Of a stretch of 5,531 nt of DNA, positions 1 to 5,308 are shown one piece after another. The stretch's first letter is position 1. Every line of letters starts with the position of its first letter. The stretch is taken from assembly GCA_002478545.1 (NCBI GenBank), contig DLOY01000037.1:1-5531 (forward strand). Direction: 5' to 3'. Under the pieces are notes generated by a model that made no database searches, was not told where the DNA came from, and saw only the letters and a list, made by a program, of their open reading frames with translations. A program made the position numbers and the translations under genes. Source of the DNA: Micrococcales bacterium UBA7472 (GTDB lineage: Bacteria > Actinomycetota > Actinomycetes > Actinomycetales > Microbacteriaceae).

Positions 1-17
1 AGATCGCGATTTGACAT

Positions 18-956
18 CTAGTCCAGCCTAATCGGGGGAAGTGAGGCTTCAATTTGCTCGCGGTTTGGCTCAAGCCATGGTGGCAGCTTCAACTTGCGAC
101 CAAGCTCCAAAAGTGGCTCATCAATCGCAAAACCTGGATCGTCGGTGGCAATCTCAAATAGCACTCCACCTGGCTCGCGGAAGTAAATGCTCTTGAAATA
201 CTGTCGATCAAGAATCTGAGTTACCTGCACGCCTCGGCTTAGAAGCTCCTGTTGCCACAACTCCATGGTTGGAAGATCTGGGGCACTAAACGCCACGTGG
301 TGAACAGTGCCGCCAGCTTGAAGACCGCGATCCTGGACACCACCCAGCACCTCAACACGTGCTCCGGATGCACCCTCACCCATTGAAAAGTTAGCTCTGC
401 CAGATGACTCAGATGCCAGCGCCATGCCCAGCAGATTCTCAAGCATTCCAGCAGTTGGCTCAACCTGGCGCTGTGACAGCTCAACTGCGTGCAGACCCCT
501 CACCGCGAACTCGGCTGGAATCGCTCCAACTCCATCCCAACCAGAACGCTTATCGTCCTTGACTCCAACCAGCTGCAAGCGCATGCCGTCGAAGTCCCTG
601 AGCTCGATTACCTCGTTAGCGGAGGAATCCTTGGACCAAGACCACTCGATGCCGAGTGACTGCAGGTGCTTGGACCAGAAGGCCATCGACTCCTGCGGAA
701 CAGAGAATGAGGTTGCGGTTGTAAGACCGGCACCATTTTTTCCCTTCGCTACGCCAGGCCATGGAAAGAAGGTAAGGATCGATGTAGGTGACCCCTGCTC
801 ATCACCGTAATACAGGTGCCAAACATTGGGAGCGTCAAAGTTCACGGTCTGCTTCACAAGGCGAAGTCCGAGTACCTTCGTGTAAAAGTCAACGTTTCGC
901 TGTGGGTCGGATGCAATTGCAGTCACGTGGTGAATGCCGGCTGGATTGATGGTCAT
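18..956 (-). CDS. VOC-superfamily ring-cleaving dioxygenase, MhqO/PcpA type
   Basis: Predicted cytoplasmic Fe(II)-dependent extradiol dioxygenase of 312 residues, usual for this family, which opens hydroquinone- or catechol-type rings. The substrate cannot be read from the sequence. Two VOC (glyoxalase-like) halves are visible. The first begins GIHHVTAIASD (residues 7-17) and continues through FYTKVLGLRLVKQTVNFD. The second begins GTVHHVAFSAPDLP (216-229) and ends in GGVLFEIATDDPGF (263-276). H10, H220 and E268 are the likely metal ligands, spaced much like the H11/H227/E276 triad I recall for PcpA. The start is ATG at 956 because AAAGGAG (968-962) sits 5 nt upstream; the 12 extra in-frame residues back to 992 run across this site and are unlikely to be translated. 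The gene is divergent from the DUF167 gene, with a palindrome over its ribosome binding site. A general VOC dioxygenase is certain; the subfamily is less so. Confidence 0.85.
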   Translation of the reverse strand: MTINPAGIHHVTAIASDPQRNVDFYTKVLGLRLVKQTVNFDAPNVWHLYYGDEQGSPTSILTFFPWPGVAKGKNGAGLTTATSFSVPQESMAFWSKHLQSLGIEWSWSKDSSANEVIELRDFDGMRLQLVGVKDDKRSGWDGVGAIPAEFAVRGLHAVELSQRQVEPTAGMLENLLGMALASESSGRANFSMGEGASGARVEVLGGVQDRGLQAGGTVHHVAFSAPDLPTMELWQQELLSRGVQVTQILDRQYFKSIYFREPGGVLFEIATDDPGFAIDEPLLELGRKLKLPPWLEPNREQIEASLPPIRLD

Positions 957-961
957 GTTTA

Positions 962-968
962 CTCCTTT
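962..968 (-). promoter_or_regulatory. Ribosome binding site deciding the dioxygenase start
   Basis: On the minus strand AAAGGAG lies 5 nt before the ATG at 956. It sets the start there and excludes the longer in-frame extension to 992, whose coding sequence would contain this site. Confidence 0.8.
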
Positions 969-980
969 GCTTAAGTAAAG
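965..980. promoter_or_regulatory. Near-perfect 16-bp palindrome, candidate operator of the dioxygenase gene
   Basis: The plus strand reads CTTTGCTTAAGTAAAG, an inverted repeat centred on TTAA with seven of eight base pairs matching. It overlaps the start of the dioxygenase Shine-Dalgarno sequence and lies just downstream of a possible -10 box (TAGAAT, minus strand, 999-994). That is where a repressor would block transcription or elongation. Related quinone/catechol dioxygenase genes are often controlled by MarR-type repressors binding palindromes, but no regulator gene is in the window, so this is inference. Confidence 0.35.
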
Positions 981-982
981 AC

Positions 983-1008
983 CCCTAGACAAAATTCTAT
1001 TCCCTAGA
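983..1008. repeat. Direct repeat of CCCTAGA in the divergent intergenic region
   Basis: CCCTAGA occurs at 983-989 and again at 1002-1008 on the plus strand, offset by 19 bp. The copies flank an AT-rich stretch (AAAATTCTATT) that holds the only plausible -10 sequences for either divergent gene. CTAG is generally under-represented in bacterial DNA, so two copies 19 bp apart stand out, but chance cannot be excluded. Confidence 0.3.
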
Positions 1009-1010
1009 GT

Positions 1011-1250
1011 GTGGATGTGCGTATTTCGGTTCGAGTAAAGCCCGGCTCCAAGTCGGGTGATCGCGTGGTAGCGAACGACCCGTACCTTGATGTCTTTCTC
1101 AAGGAGAAGCCAATTGACGGTAAGGCAAACGAAGCCCTGATTCGATTACTGAGGGACTACTTCAAGACTTCGGCAAATGGAGTCAGAATAATTAGCGGCT
1201 TTGGTTCGAGGATAAAAATCGTCGAAATTGGTGGACCTGAGGGGACTTGA
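1011..1250 (+). CDS. DUF167 / YggU family protein
   Basis: A 79-residue protein of the DUF167 (YggU) family, whose molecular function is unknown. Family hallmarks are visible: the VRVKPGSK opening (7-14), the central PIDGKANEALIRLL helix (34-47) and the closing ISGFGSRIKIVEI strand (61-73). The length is at the short end for the family. The start is taken as GTG at 1011, because an in-frame TAG lies at 1005-1007; GTG at 1017 is a possible alternative. No good Shine-Dalgarno precedes it, so it may be leaderless, as is common in actinobacteria. The last six codons and the TGA lie inside the antisense of tRNA-Ala, so the C-terminal tail after I73 is dictated by the tRNA sequence. It stands alone: divergent from the dioxygenase and convergent with the tRNA. 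The family assignment is firm; no role can be given. Confidence 0.85.
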   Translation: MDVRISVRVKPGSKSGDRVVANDPYLDVFLKEKPIDGKANEALIRLLRDYFKTSANGVRIISGFGSRIKIVEIGGPEGT

Positions 1251-1304
1251 ACCCCTGACCCCCTGCATGCCATGCAGGTGCGCTACCAGCTGCGCCACAG
1301 GCCC
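1229..1304 (-). tRNA. tRNA-Ala, anticodon GGC
   Basis: A complete 76-nt cloverleaf on the minus strand. The acceptor stem GGGCCTG pairs with CAGGTCC (one G-U), the D arm has GCGC stems around AGCTGGTA, and the anticodon stem CCTGC/GCAGG encloses loop ATGGCAT with anticodon GGC at 1271-1269. The variable loop is GGGTC, the T arm is AGGGG/CCCCT with loop TTCAAGT, the discriminator is A, and the CCA end is encoded. It lies 23 nt downstream of the rsfS stop with no clear promoter of its own; a TAAGAT hexamer at 1322-1317 could be a -10 but lacks a -35. It is probably the last gene of the transcript and released by processing. Its 3' 22 nt overlap the end of the convergent DUF167 gene. Confidence 0.97.
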
Positions 1305-1327
1305 AAAGACTTGACAATCTTACACAG

Positions 1328-1684
1328 TTAATTTGCAAGAGGAACAACTGGGCAATCCCGCCACAGTCTCTCCAGTGAGTAATACTCGCGCTCCTGCTCA
1401 TTCATGACATGAACGACGAGGTCTCCAAAATCCAGAAGTATCCAACGGGCAGCCGCTAAACCCTCGCGATATTTGGCCTTTACTCCCAGCTGCTGCAACT
1501 TTTCCTCTACGGCATCCGAAATGGCGGCGGCTTGGCGCTCGTTCTTAGCAGAAACTATTAGAAATACATCGGCAAGGGCAAAAGGCTCACTCACATCAAG
1601 CGCGACTGGGTTCTCCGCTAACTTTTCTGCAGCTGCAGCAGCTGCGGCCTGGGTGATTTCGATGGAGTATTTAGAGGCAGTCAA
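1328..1684 (-). CDS. rsfS: Ribosome silencing factor RsfS (YbeB/Iojap family)
   Basis: RsfS binds ribosomal protein uL14 on the 50S subunit and blocks joining with 30S, slowing translation under nutrient limitation. The protein has 118 residues, normal for the family. Conserved blocks are VALDVSEPFALADVFLIVSA (27-46), NERQAAAISDAVEEKL (48-63) and AARWILLDFGDLVVHVM (78-94), then EREYYSLERLWRDCP (98-112). A run of seven alanines (13-19), encoded by alternating GCA/GCT-type codons, lies in the first helix. The start is TTG at 1684, directly abutting the TAA of the upstream gene, with AGGG (1694-1691) 6 nt before it. This suggests translational coupling. The nadD-rsfS neighbourhood is classical and supports the call. 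Confidence 0.95.
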   Translation of the reverse strand: MTASKYSIEITQAAAAAAAEKLAENPVALDVSEPFALADVFLIVSAKNERQAAAISDAVEEKLQQLGVKAKYREGLAAARWILLDFGDLVVHVMNEQEREYYSLERLWRDCPVVPLAN

Positions 1685-2479
1685 TTAGTTCCCTAGTGCG
1701 GCGATGATGGTGATTGCAGCGTAAATGGTGACGAATACCAGTACTCCTCCGAGTCCAGCAAGAGCCCATGGTTGCCACCAGCCCTTTTTCAAAACGGCCT
1801 CGGGGACAACCCCAAGTGACGCACGTTGGTTGATTACTTCGATTGCACTGATTGGCTCAACGATTGAAATGACGCCCGTGACAGCATCCATCGTGTCGAT
1901 TTGGTCCAGTTCGATTCCATCGAGTCCTGCGGTGTTAGCTCCAGTGATCGGTTCAGCGATGATCTCAATGGAACCGGATGAAGAGGTAGAAATCTCGCCG
2001 GTCTCAAGCGGAATAGCAATTGCCTCAGGGGCGATGTCCAAAATGATCGATTGGGTGCTGGGTTCTGCCAACAGGTTCGAGCCTGTGAAATCGGCAACCG
2101 GTTCTTCGATCGAATGATCGGGTTCCAGAACCGGCATCTCAACATCCGGTATTACAACGGTCGGAGTCGGATTAGTAGTTGCTGGAATGGCAGGGGCTGG
2201 AGCCGCGCTCTGACCCTGCTCCTCCAGCAGCCTTCGCTCACGCCGAGAGAGAAATGGTTGTGCAGAAGAGGGCGTTTCAGTTCGTTCAGCCTCAGGCTCG
2301 GATGCCTGAATCACAACCGGGGCTTCGATCACCTCTGGTGCGATCGCGATCTCTGAAATTCCTTCCGCCGAGATCTCCTCATCGGAGGCAACTTGTGCCT
2401 CGACAACAGAATCAGTGACTTGAATTAGCCCTGCCCGCTCGGCTTCTCGGCGCTCACGACGCGTCATGAACTGTGTCAT
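1685..2479 (-). CDS. Acidic, lysine-poor tail-anchored membrane protein of unknown function
   Basis: I do not recognise a named family. The protein has 264 residues. The N-terminus holds a basic MTRRERREAE segment (5-14), and a near copy, SRRERRLLEE, follows at 78-87. Residues 84-218 contain no lysine or arginine and are rich in E, D, I, P, A, S and T, which suggests a disordered acidic linker. KKGWW (231-235) is followed by one hydrophobic segment (about 237-261) that ends at the C-terminus. There is no signal peptide and no cysteine. The inferred topology is a cytoplasmic body anchored by its tail. The start is ATG at 2479, overlapping the nadD stop as ATGA, with AAGGAGG (2490-2484) 4 nt upstream; M5 is a weaker alternative. 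It is coupled to nadD and rsfS. In some actinobacteria this slot holds a LytR/CpsA/Psr-type gene, but no such domain is visible here. Confidence 0.8.
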   Translation of the reverse strand: MTQFMTRRERREAERAGLIQVTDSVVEAQVASDEEISAEGISEIAIAPEVIEAPVVIQASEPEAERTETPSSAQPFLSRRERRLLEEQGQSAAPAPAIPATTNPTPTVVIPDVEMPVLEPDHSIEEPVADFTGSNLLAEPSTQSIILDIAPEAIAIPLETGEISTSSSGSIEIIAEPITGANTAGLDGIELDQIDTMDAVTGVISIVEPISAIEVINQRASLGVVPEAVLKKGWWQPWALAGLGGVLVFVTIYAAITIIAALGN

Positions 2480-3069
2480 TGCGCCTCCTTGTATAGCCCG
2501 TGTTTACCGATGTACTGAACCACGCCATCAGGCACTAAATACCAGATCGGCTTCGTCTGCGGAACTCTATCGCGAATGTCACTTGAGGAGATTGCAAGCG
2601 CTGGGATTTCTAAAACTGAGATAGACCCGGCAGGGGCTTGGGGCAGCTCCAGCCTGTGCCCAGGGCGAGTGACTGCCACGAAATGCGCCAGTGACCAAAC
2701 TCGGTCGATTTCTTTCCAGTTCAAAATTTGCAGAACAGCGTCCGCTCCAGAAATGAAGAACAGCTCAGCATCTGGATACTCCGACTTGAGATCAGTGAGG
2801 GTGTCGACGGTGTAGGTGACTCCTGGGCGATCAATGTCGACGCGTGAAACGCGGAATCTAGGGTTTGCCGCCGTCGCAATCACGCTCATCAGATAACGAT
2901 GCTCGGCGGCGGTGACAGTTTTCTTATGCCAAGGCTGCCCGGTTGGAACGAAGACAACTTCATCAAGTTCAAATGCCGAAGCTACTTCACTTGCGGCTAC
3001 TAAGTGGCCGTTGTGAATTGGGTCAAAGGTTCCACCCATGACGCCAATTCTTGGCCTGCGCATAGTCAT
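2476..3069 (-). CDS. nadD: Nicotinate mononucleotide adenylyltransferase NadD
   Basis: NadD joins nicotinate mononucleotide and ATP to give nicotinate adenine dinucleotide, the penultimate step of NAD synthesis, in the cytoplasm. At 197 residues it has the usual length. The nucleotidyltransferase signature GGTFDPIHNGH is at 12-22 with the HxGH motif at 19-22. Then come VPTGQPWHKK (41-50), the substrate-site TYTVDTL (85-91), ISGADAVLQILNWKE (106-120) and the C-terminal ISSSDIR (160-166) that contacts ATP phosphates. The start is ATG at 3069 or the in-frame ATG at 3063. Neither has a clear Shine-Dalgarno; the stop of the small upstream gene is 7 nt away, so re-initiation by terminating ribosomes is likely. 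Its TGA overlaps the next ATG, and its last codons form that gene's ribosome binding site. Confidence 0.97.
   Translation of the reverse strand: MTMRRPRIGVMGGTFDPIHNGHLVAASEVASAFELDEVVFVPTGQPWHKKTVTAAEHRYLMSVIATAANPRFRVSRVDIDRPGVTYTVDTLTDLKSEYPDAELFFISGADAVLQILNWKEIDRVWSLAHFVAVTRPGHRLELPQAPAGSISVLEIPALAISSSDIRDRVPQTKPIWYLVPDGVVQYIGKHGLYKEAQ
2484..2490 (-). promoter_or_regulatory. Strong ribosome binding site inside the nadD 3' end
   Basis: AAGGAGG on the minus strand is formed by the last nadD codons (K194, E195 and the start of A196) and lies 4 nt before the ATG at 2479 of the acidic membrane protein. It favours M1 over M5 as start, the latter being 16 nt away. Confidence 0.7.
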
Positions 3070-3076
3070 CGGCTAA

Positions 3077-3256
3077 TTAGTGGTGAGCGGAGTTGCTTGC
3101 CTTGTGAGAGTGACGGTTGGCAACGTTGCGGTATGACCAGGTGATGAAACCCAATACCAGGAATGCGCCCATTGCGATGATGCCGTACATGATCGGCTCC
3201 ATCGGAATTTCAGTGTGGCGAATGATTGCCTCGCCAGAGGTTAGAAATGAAAACAT
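3077..3256 (-). CDS. 59-residue single-pass membrane protein of unknown function
   Basis: This short gene fills the gap between nadD and proA. It starts at ATG 3256 and ends with TAA at 3079-3077. A good Shine-Dalgarno, AGGAG (3266-3262), lies 5 nt upstream. The protein begins MFSFLTSGEAIIRHTEIPME, followed by one hydrophobic helix at about residues 21-41 (PIMYGIIAMGAFLVLGFITW). A polar, basic, histidine-rich tail starts at SYRNVANRHSHK (41-52) and ends SAHH. By the positive-inside rule the tail is cytoplasmic. It lies 27 nt after proA and 7 nt before nadD, so it is within the operon. The strong ribosome site, the in-frame fit between two genes and the coherent membrane-protein composition support a real gene. 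I recognise no function; short proteins of this look occur in actinobacteria, but I cannot verify homologues here. Confidence 0.8.
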   Translation of the reverse strand: MFSFLTSGEAIIRHTEIPMEPIMYGIIAMGAFLVLGFITWSYRNVANRHSHKASNSAHH

Positions 3257-3283
3257 GAGAACTCCTCGTAATCTCTCAATAGT

Positions 3284-4528
3284 CTAGCTACGGACCTGAC
3301 CATCGCCGCGAACCAACCACTTTGTGCTGGTCAATACCTCAAGTCCCATTGGTCCGCGAGCGTGAAGCTTTTGCGTTGATATTCCGACCTCGGCACCAAA
3401 TCCGAATTCTCCACCATCGGTGAAGCGCGTAGACGAATTCACCATTACAACTGCGGAGTCAACCTCTGACAAAAAGCGCTCGGCAGAGCGAATGTCCTCG
3501 GTCAAGATTGACTCGGTGTGCCTGGTCGAATACTTCGCGATGTGTTCCAAAGCCTGATCTAAGTCAGCCACTACTCGAACTGCTAGCTCCAGAGCGAGGT
3601 ACTCGGTTTTCCAGTCCTCCTCAGTTGCAGGCTCAGCACCCGGCATCAGAACCTTAGCTTCCGCATCGGCGTGAACGGTTACATCAGCCTCAGCAAGACC
3701 CTTCGCGAGTTTTGGAAGTAGTTTGCTCGCCACCTTTTGGTTCACCAATAGCGTCTCGAGTGAGTTGCAAACTGAAGGGCGCTGAATCTTGGAGTTCAGG
3801 ATGATTGGGACTGCCTTCTCAAGATCAGCAGACTCATCCACATAGATGTGAACCACGCCATCACCGGTCTCGATAACGGGAACCTTGGACTCCTGAACCA
3901 CTGTCTGAATCAGATTCGCACTACCGCGCGGAATCAAGACATCGACCAAACCTCGTGCGGTCATGATTGCCTTAGCTCCATCGCGACCGAAAGCATCAAC
4001 TGTCTGAATCGCATCTGGGCTGAAACCGTGCTGCTCAAGAGCAGATTTCACAAGCCCAATCAAAACCCTGTTGGTGTTCTCCGCAGCGCTGCCTCCTCGC
4101 AAAACCAGTGCGTTACCGGACTTGATAGCAAGTGCTGAAATGTCGATAGTCACATTAGGTCTGGCTTCGTAAATCATGCCAATGACACCGAAAGGAACAC
4201 GTACCTGCGAGATTTTGAGGCCATTGGCCAAAGTCTTGCCGCTTACTACTCCCCCGACCGGGTCCGGCAAAGCGATGATATCGAGAACAGCTCTGCCCAA
4301 AGCAGCAATGCGCTCCTGCGTGAGTCTGAGTCGATCCTGCAGACCCACAGCCATGCCGTTTTGAACGCCATTTGCAAGATCGGTGGCATTTGCGTCAATG
4401 ATTTCGCTCGCATTTGCTTCCAGAAGGTTTGCCAGCGTTGCCAGCACAGCGTTTTTCTGAGACGTGCTGGCTCGATTAAGGAGACCAGAGGCATTCTTGG
4501 CAGATTGAATTAGCTCTACAGCTGACAT
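3284..4528 (-). CDS. proA: Gamma-glutamyl phosphate reductase ProA
   Basis: ProA reduces gamma-glutamyl 5-phosphate to glutamate-5-semialdehyde with NADPH, the second step of proline synthesis, in the cytoplasm. It is 414 residues, the full family length, with an aldehyde-dehydrogenase-like fold. Visible blocks are VPFGVIGMIYEARPNVT (111-127), KSGNALVLRGGSAA (136-149), the IPRGSANLI segment (199-207) and the catalytic cysteine C254 in RPSVCNSLETLL. The family signature covers GGEFGFGAEVGISTQKLHARGP (372-393). The start is ATG at 4528 with AGGA (4539-4536), which overlaps the proB stop, 7 nt upstream. It lies 9 nt after proB, whose unstable product it consumes, so coupled expression makes sense. 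Confidence 0.98.
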   Translation of the reverse strand: MSAVELIQSAKNASGLLNRASTSQKNAVLATLANLLEANASEIIDANATDLANGVQNGMAVGLQDRLRLTQERIAALGRAVLDIIALPDPVGGVVSGKTLANGLKISQVRVPFGVIGMIYEARPNVTIDISALAIKSGNALVLRGGSAAENTNRVLIGLVKSALEQHGFSPDAIQTVDAFGRDGAKAIMTARGLVDVLIPRGSANLIQTVVQESKVPVIETGDGVVHIYVDESADLEKAVPIILNSKIQRPSVCNSLETLLVNQKVASKLLPKLAKGLAEADVTVHADAEAKVLMPGAEPATEEDWKTEYLALELAVRVVADLDQALEHIAKYSTRHTESILTEDIRSAERFLSEVDSAVVMVNSSTRFTDGGEFGFGAEVGISTQKLHARGPMGLEVLTSTKWLVRGDGQVRS

Positions 4529-4537
4529 AAGAGAATC

Positions 4538-5308
4538 CTAGGCTTTTGGCTCAAACCAGGTGTGGGTGTGAGGTGTGACATCCAGGTCTACTGCGTTCTT
4601 AGTTGCAGTCAAAATAACTCCAGTGCCCGACGCGGTTGCCAGCCTGGCTGCCGCTACCTTGGTGAGGGCACCTCCGGTTCCATAACCCGTTGAGGATCCT
4701 TCGATCTCAACCCCATCCAGACTGCCCTCGAATGGGACCACTGCAATCGGCTCGGCCCCTGGCTGTGTTGGTGGCTTGGTGTAAAGCGCCTCGATATCGC
4801 TGAACAAAATTAGAAGATCTGCATGGACCAGCGCTGCAACCTGGGCAGCTAGCTGGTCATTGTCACCAAAGCGAATTTCCTGGGTAGCCACAGAGTCGTT
4901 CTCGTTGATAATCGGTAACACGTCGAGCTCAATCAAGCGCTCTAGGGCACCAAGAGCATTGGCCGCAGAGGTTGAATCACTCAGGTTGTCAACGGTCAGA
5001 AGAACCTGACCCGGTAACTTGCCGTAGCGCGACAATGATGCTTCATAACGTGACATCAGCCTTGCCTGGCCAATGCTGGCAAGCGCCTGCGATGTTGCAA
5101 GATCCTCTGGTTTAGCGCTCAGACCAATGATTGGGGATGCCGTGGCAATTGCTCCGGAGCTTACGAGGATTACCTCTTTATCCCGCATCAGCCTCACGGC
5201 CAGATCGACAATTAAATCCAGTTGCGACTCATTCTCACCCGTGATCGAGGAGGATCCGACCTTGATTACAACGCGCTTTGAGCTGGCGATTCTAGAGACG
5301 TTACTCAA
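4538..5308 (-). CDS. proB: Glutamate 5-kinase ProB, short form without PUA domain
   Basis: ProB phosphorylates glutamate with ATP to gamma-glutamyl phosphate, the first and usually proline-inhibited step of proline synthesis. With the TTG start at 5308 it has 256 residues. The amino-acid-kinase domain is complete: VVIKVGSSSIT (13-23), VILVSSGAIA (46-55), PIINENDSVA (132-141), FGDNDQLAAQVAAL (147-160), LLILFSDIEALYT (165-177) and YGTGGALTKVAAAR (209-222). The protein ends right after this domain (TWFEPKA), so the C-terminal PUA domain of the about 370-residue forms is absent. The TTG start is preferred because GGAGG (5319-5315) lies 6 nt before it. ATG at 5314 abuts that site, and the longer extension to 5365 runs through Obg coding sequence. 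It overlaps Obg by 8 nt. A usual GTGGM motif reads GTGGA here (A214). Confidence 0.95.
   Translation of the reverse strand: MSNVSRIASSKRVVIKVGSSSITGENESQLDLIVDLAVRLMRDKEVILVSSGAIATASPIIGLSAKPEDLATSQALASIGQARLMSRYEASLSRYGKLPGQVLLTVDNLSDSTSAANALGALERLIELDVLPIINENDSVATQEIRFGDNDQLAAQVAALVHADLLILFSDIEALYTKPPTQPGAEPIAVVPFEGSLDGVEIEGSSTGYGTGGALTKVAAARLATASGTGVILTATKNAVDLDVTPHTHTWFEPKA

Noticed and set aside
1..17. Possible element downstream of the dioxygenase gene
   Set aside because: Only 17 bases; ATCGCGAT is a short palindrome without a T-run, too little to call anything.
424..810. Open frame on the plus strand inside the dioxygenase gene
   Set aside because: Antisense shadow of a well-conserved gene; low-complexity product with no ribosome site.
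957..992. Twelve-residue N-terminal extension of the dioxygenase
   Set aside because: It would be translated through the AAAGGAG ribosome site and the palindrome, and the family consensus begins near ATG 956.
1214..1218. Run of five T on the minus strand 10 nt after the tRNA as terminator
   Set aside because: No stable GC-rich stem lies directly before it, so it does not make an intrinsic terminator by itself.
1229..1304. tRNA-Ala as an integration site for a mobile element
   Set aside because: No integrase, no repeated tRNA 3' fragment and no foreign-looking DNA next to it; the tRNA is flanked by housekeeping genes.
1311..1316. Perfect TTGACA on the plus strand next to the tRNA
   Set aside because: It would drive transcription antisense into rsfS and has no matching -10 at 16-18 bp; likely chance.
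1192..1401. Minus-strand open frame across the tRNA
   Set aside because: Most of it is translated tRNA sequence plus parts of rsfS and DUF167 in the wrong frame.
1725..2356. Two overlapping plus-strand open frames opposite the acidic membrane protein gene
   Set aside because: The minus-strand frame has a strong ribosome site, a coupled stop/start on both sides and a coherent membrane-protein design; the opposite frames are shadows of its biased codons.
3257..3283. Separate promoter in the 27-bp gap after proA
   Set aside because: TAGACT could pass as a -10 but there is no -35 match and the space mostly serves as leader for the small gene's ribosome site.
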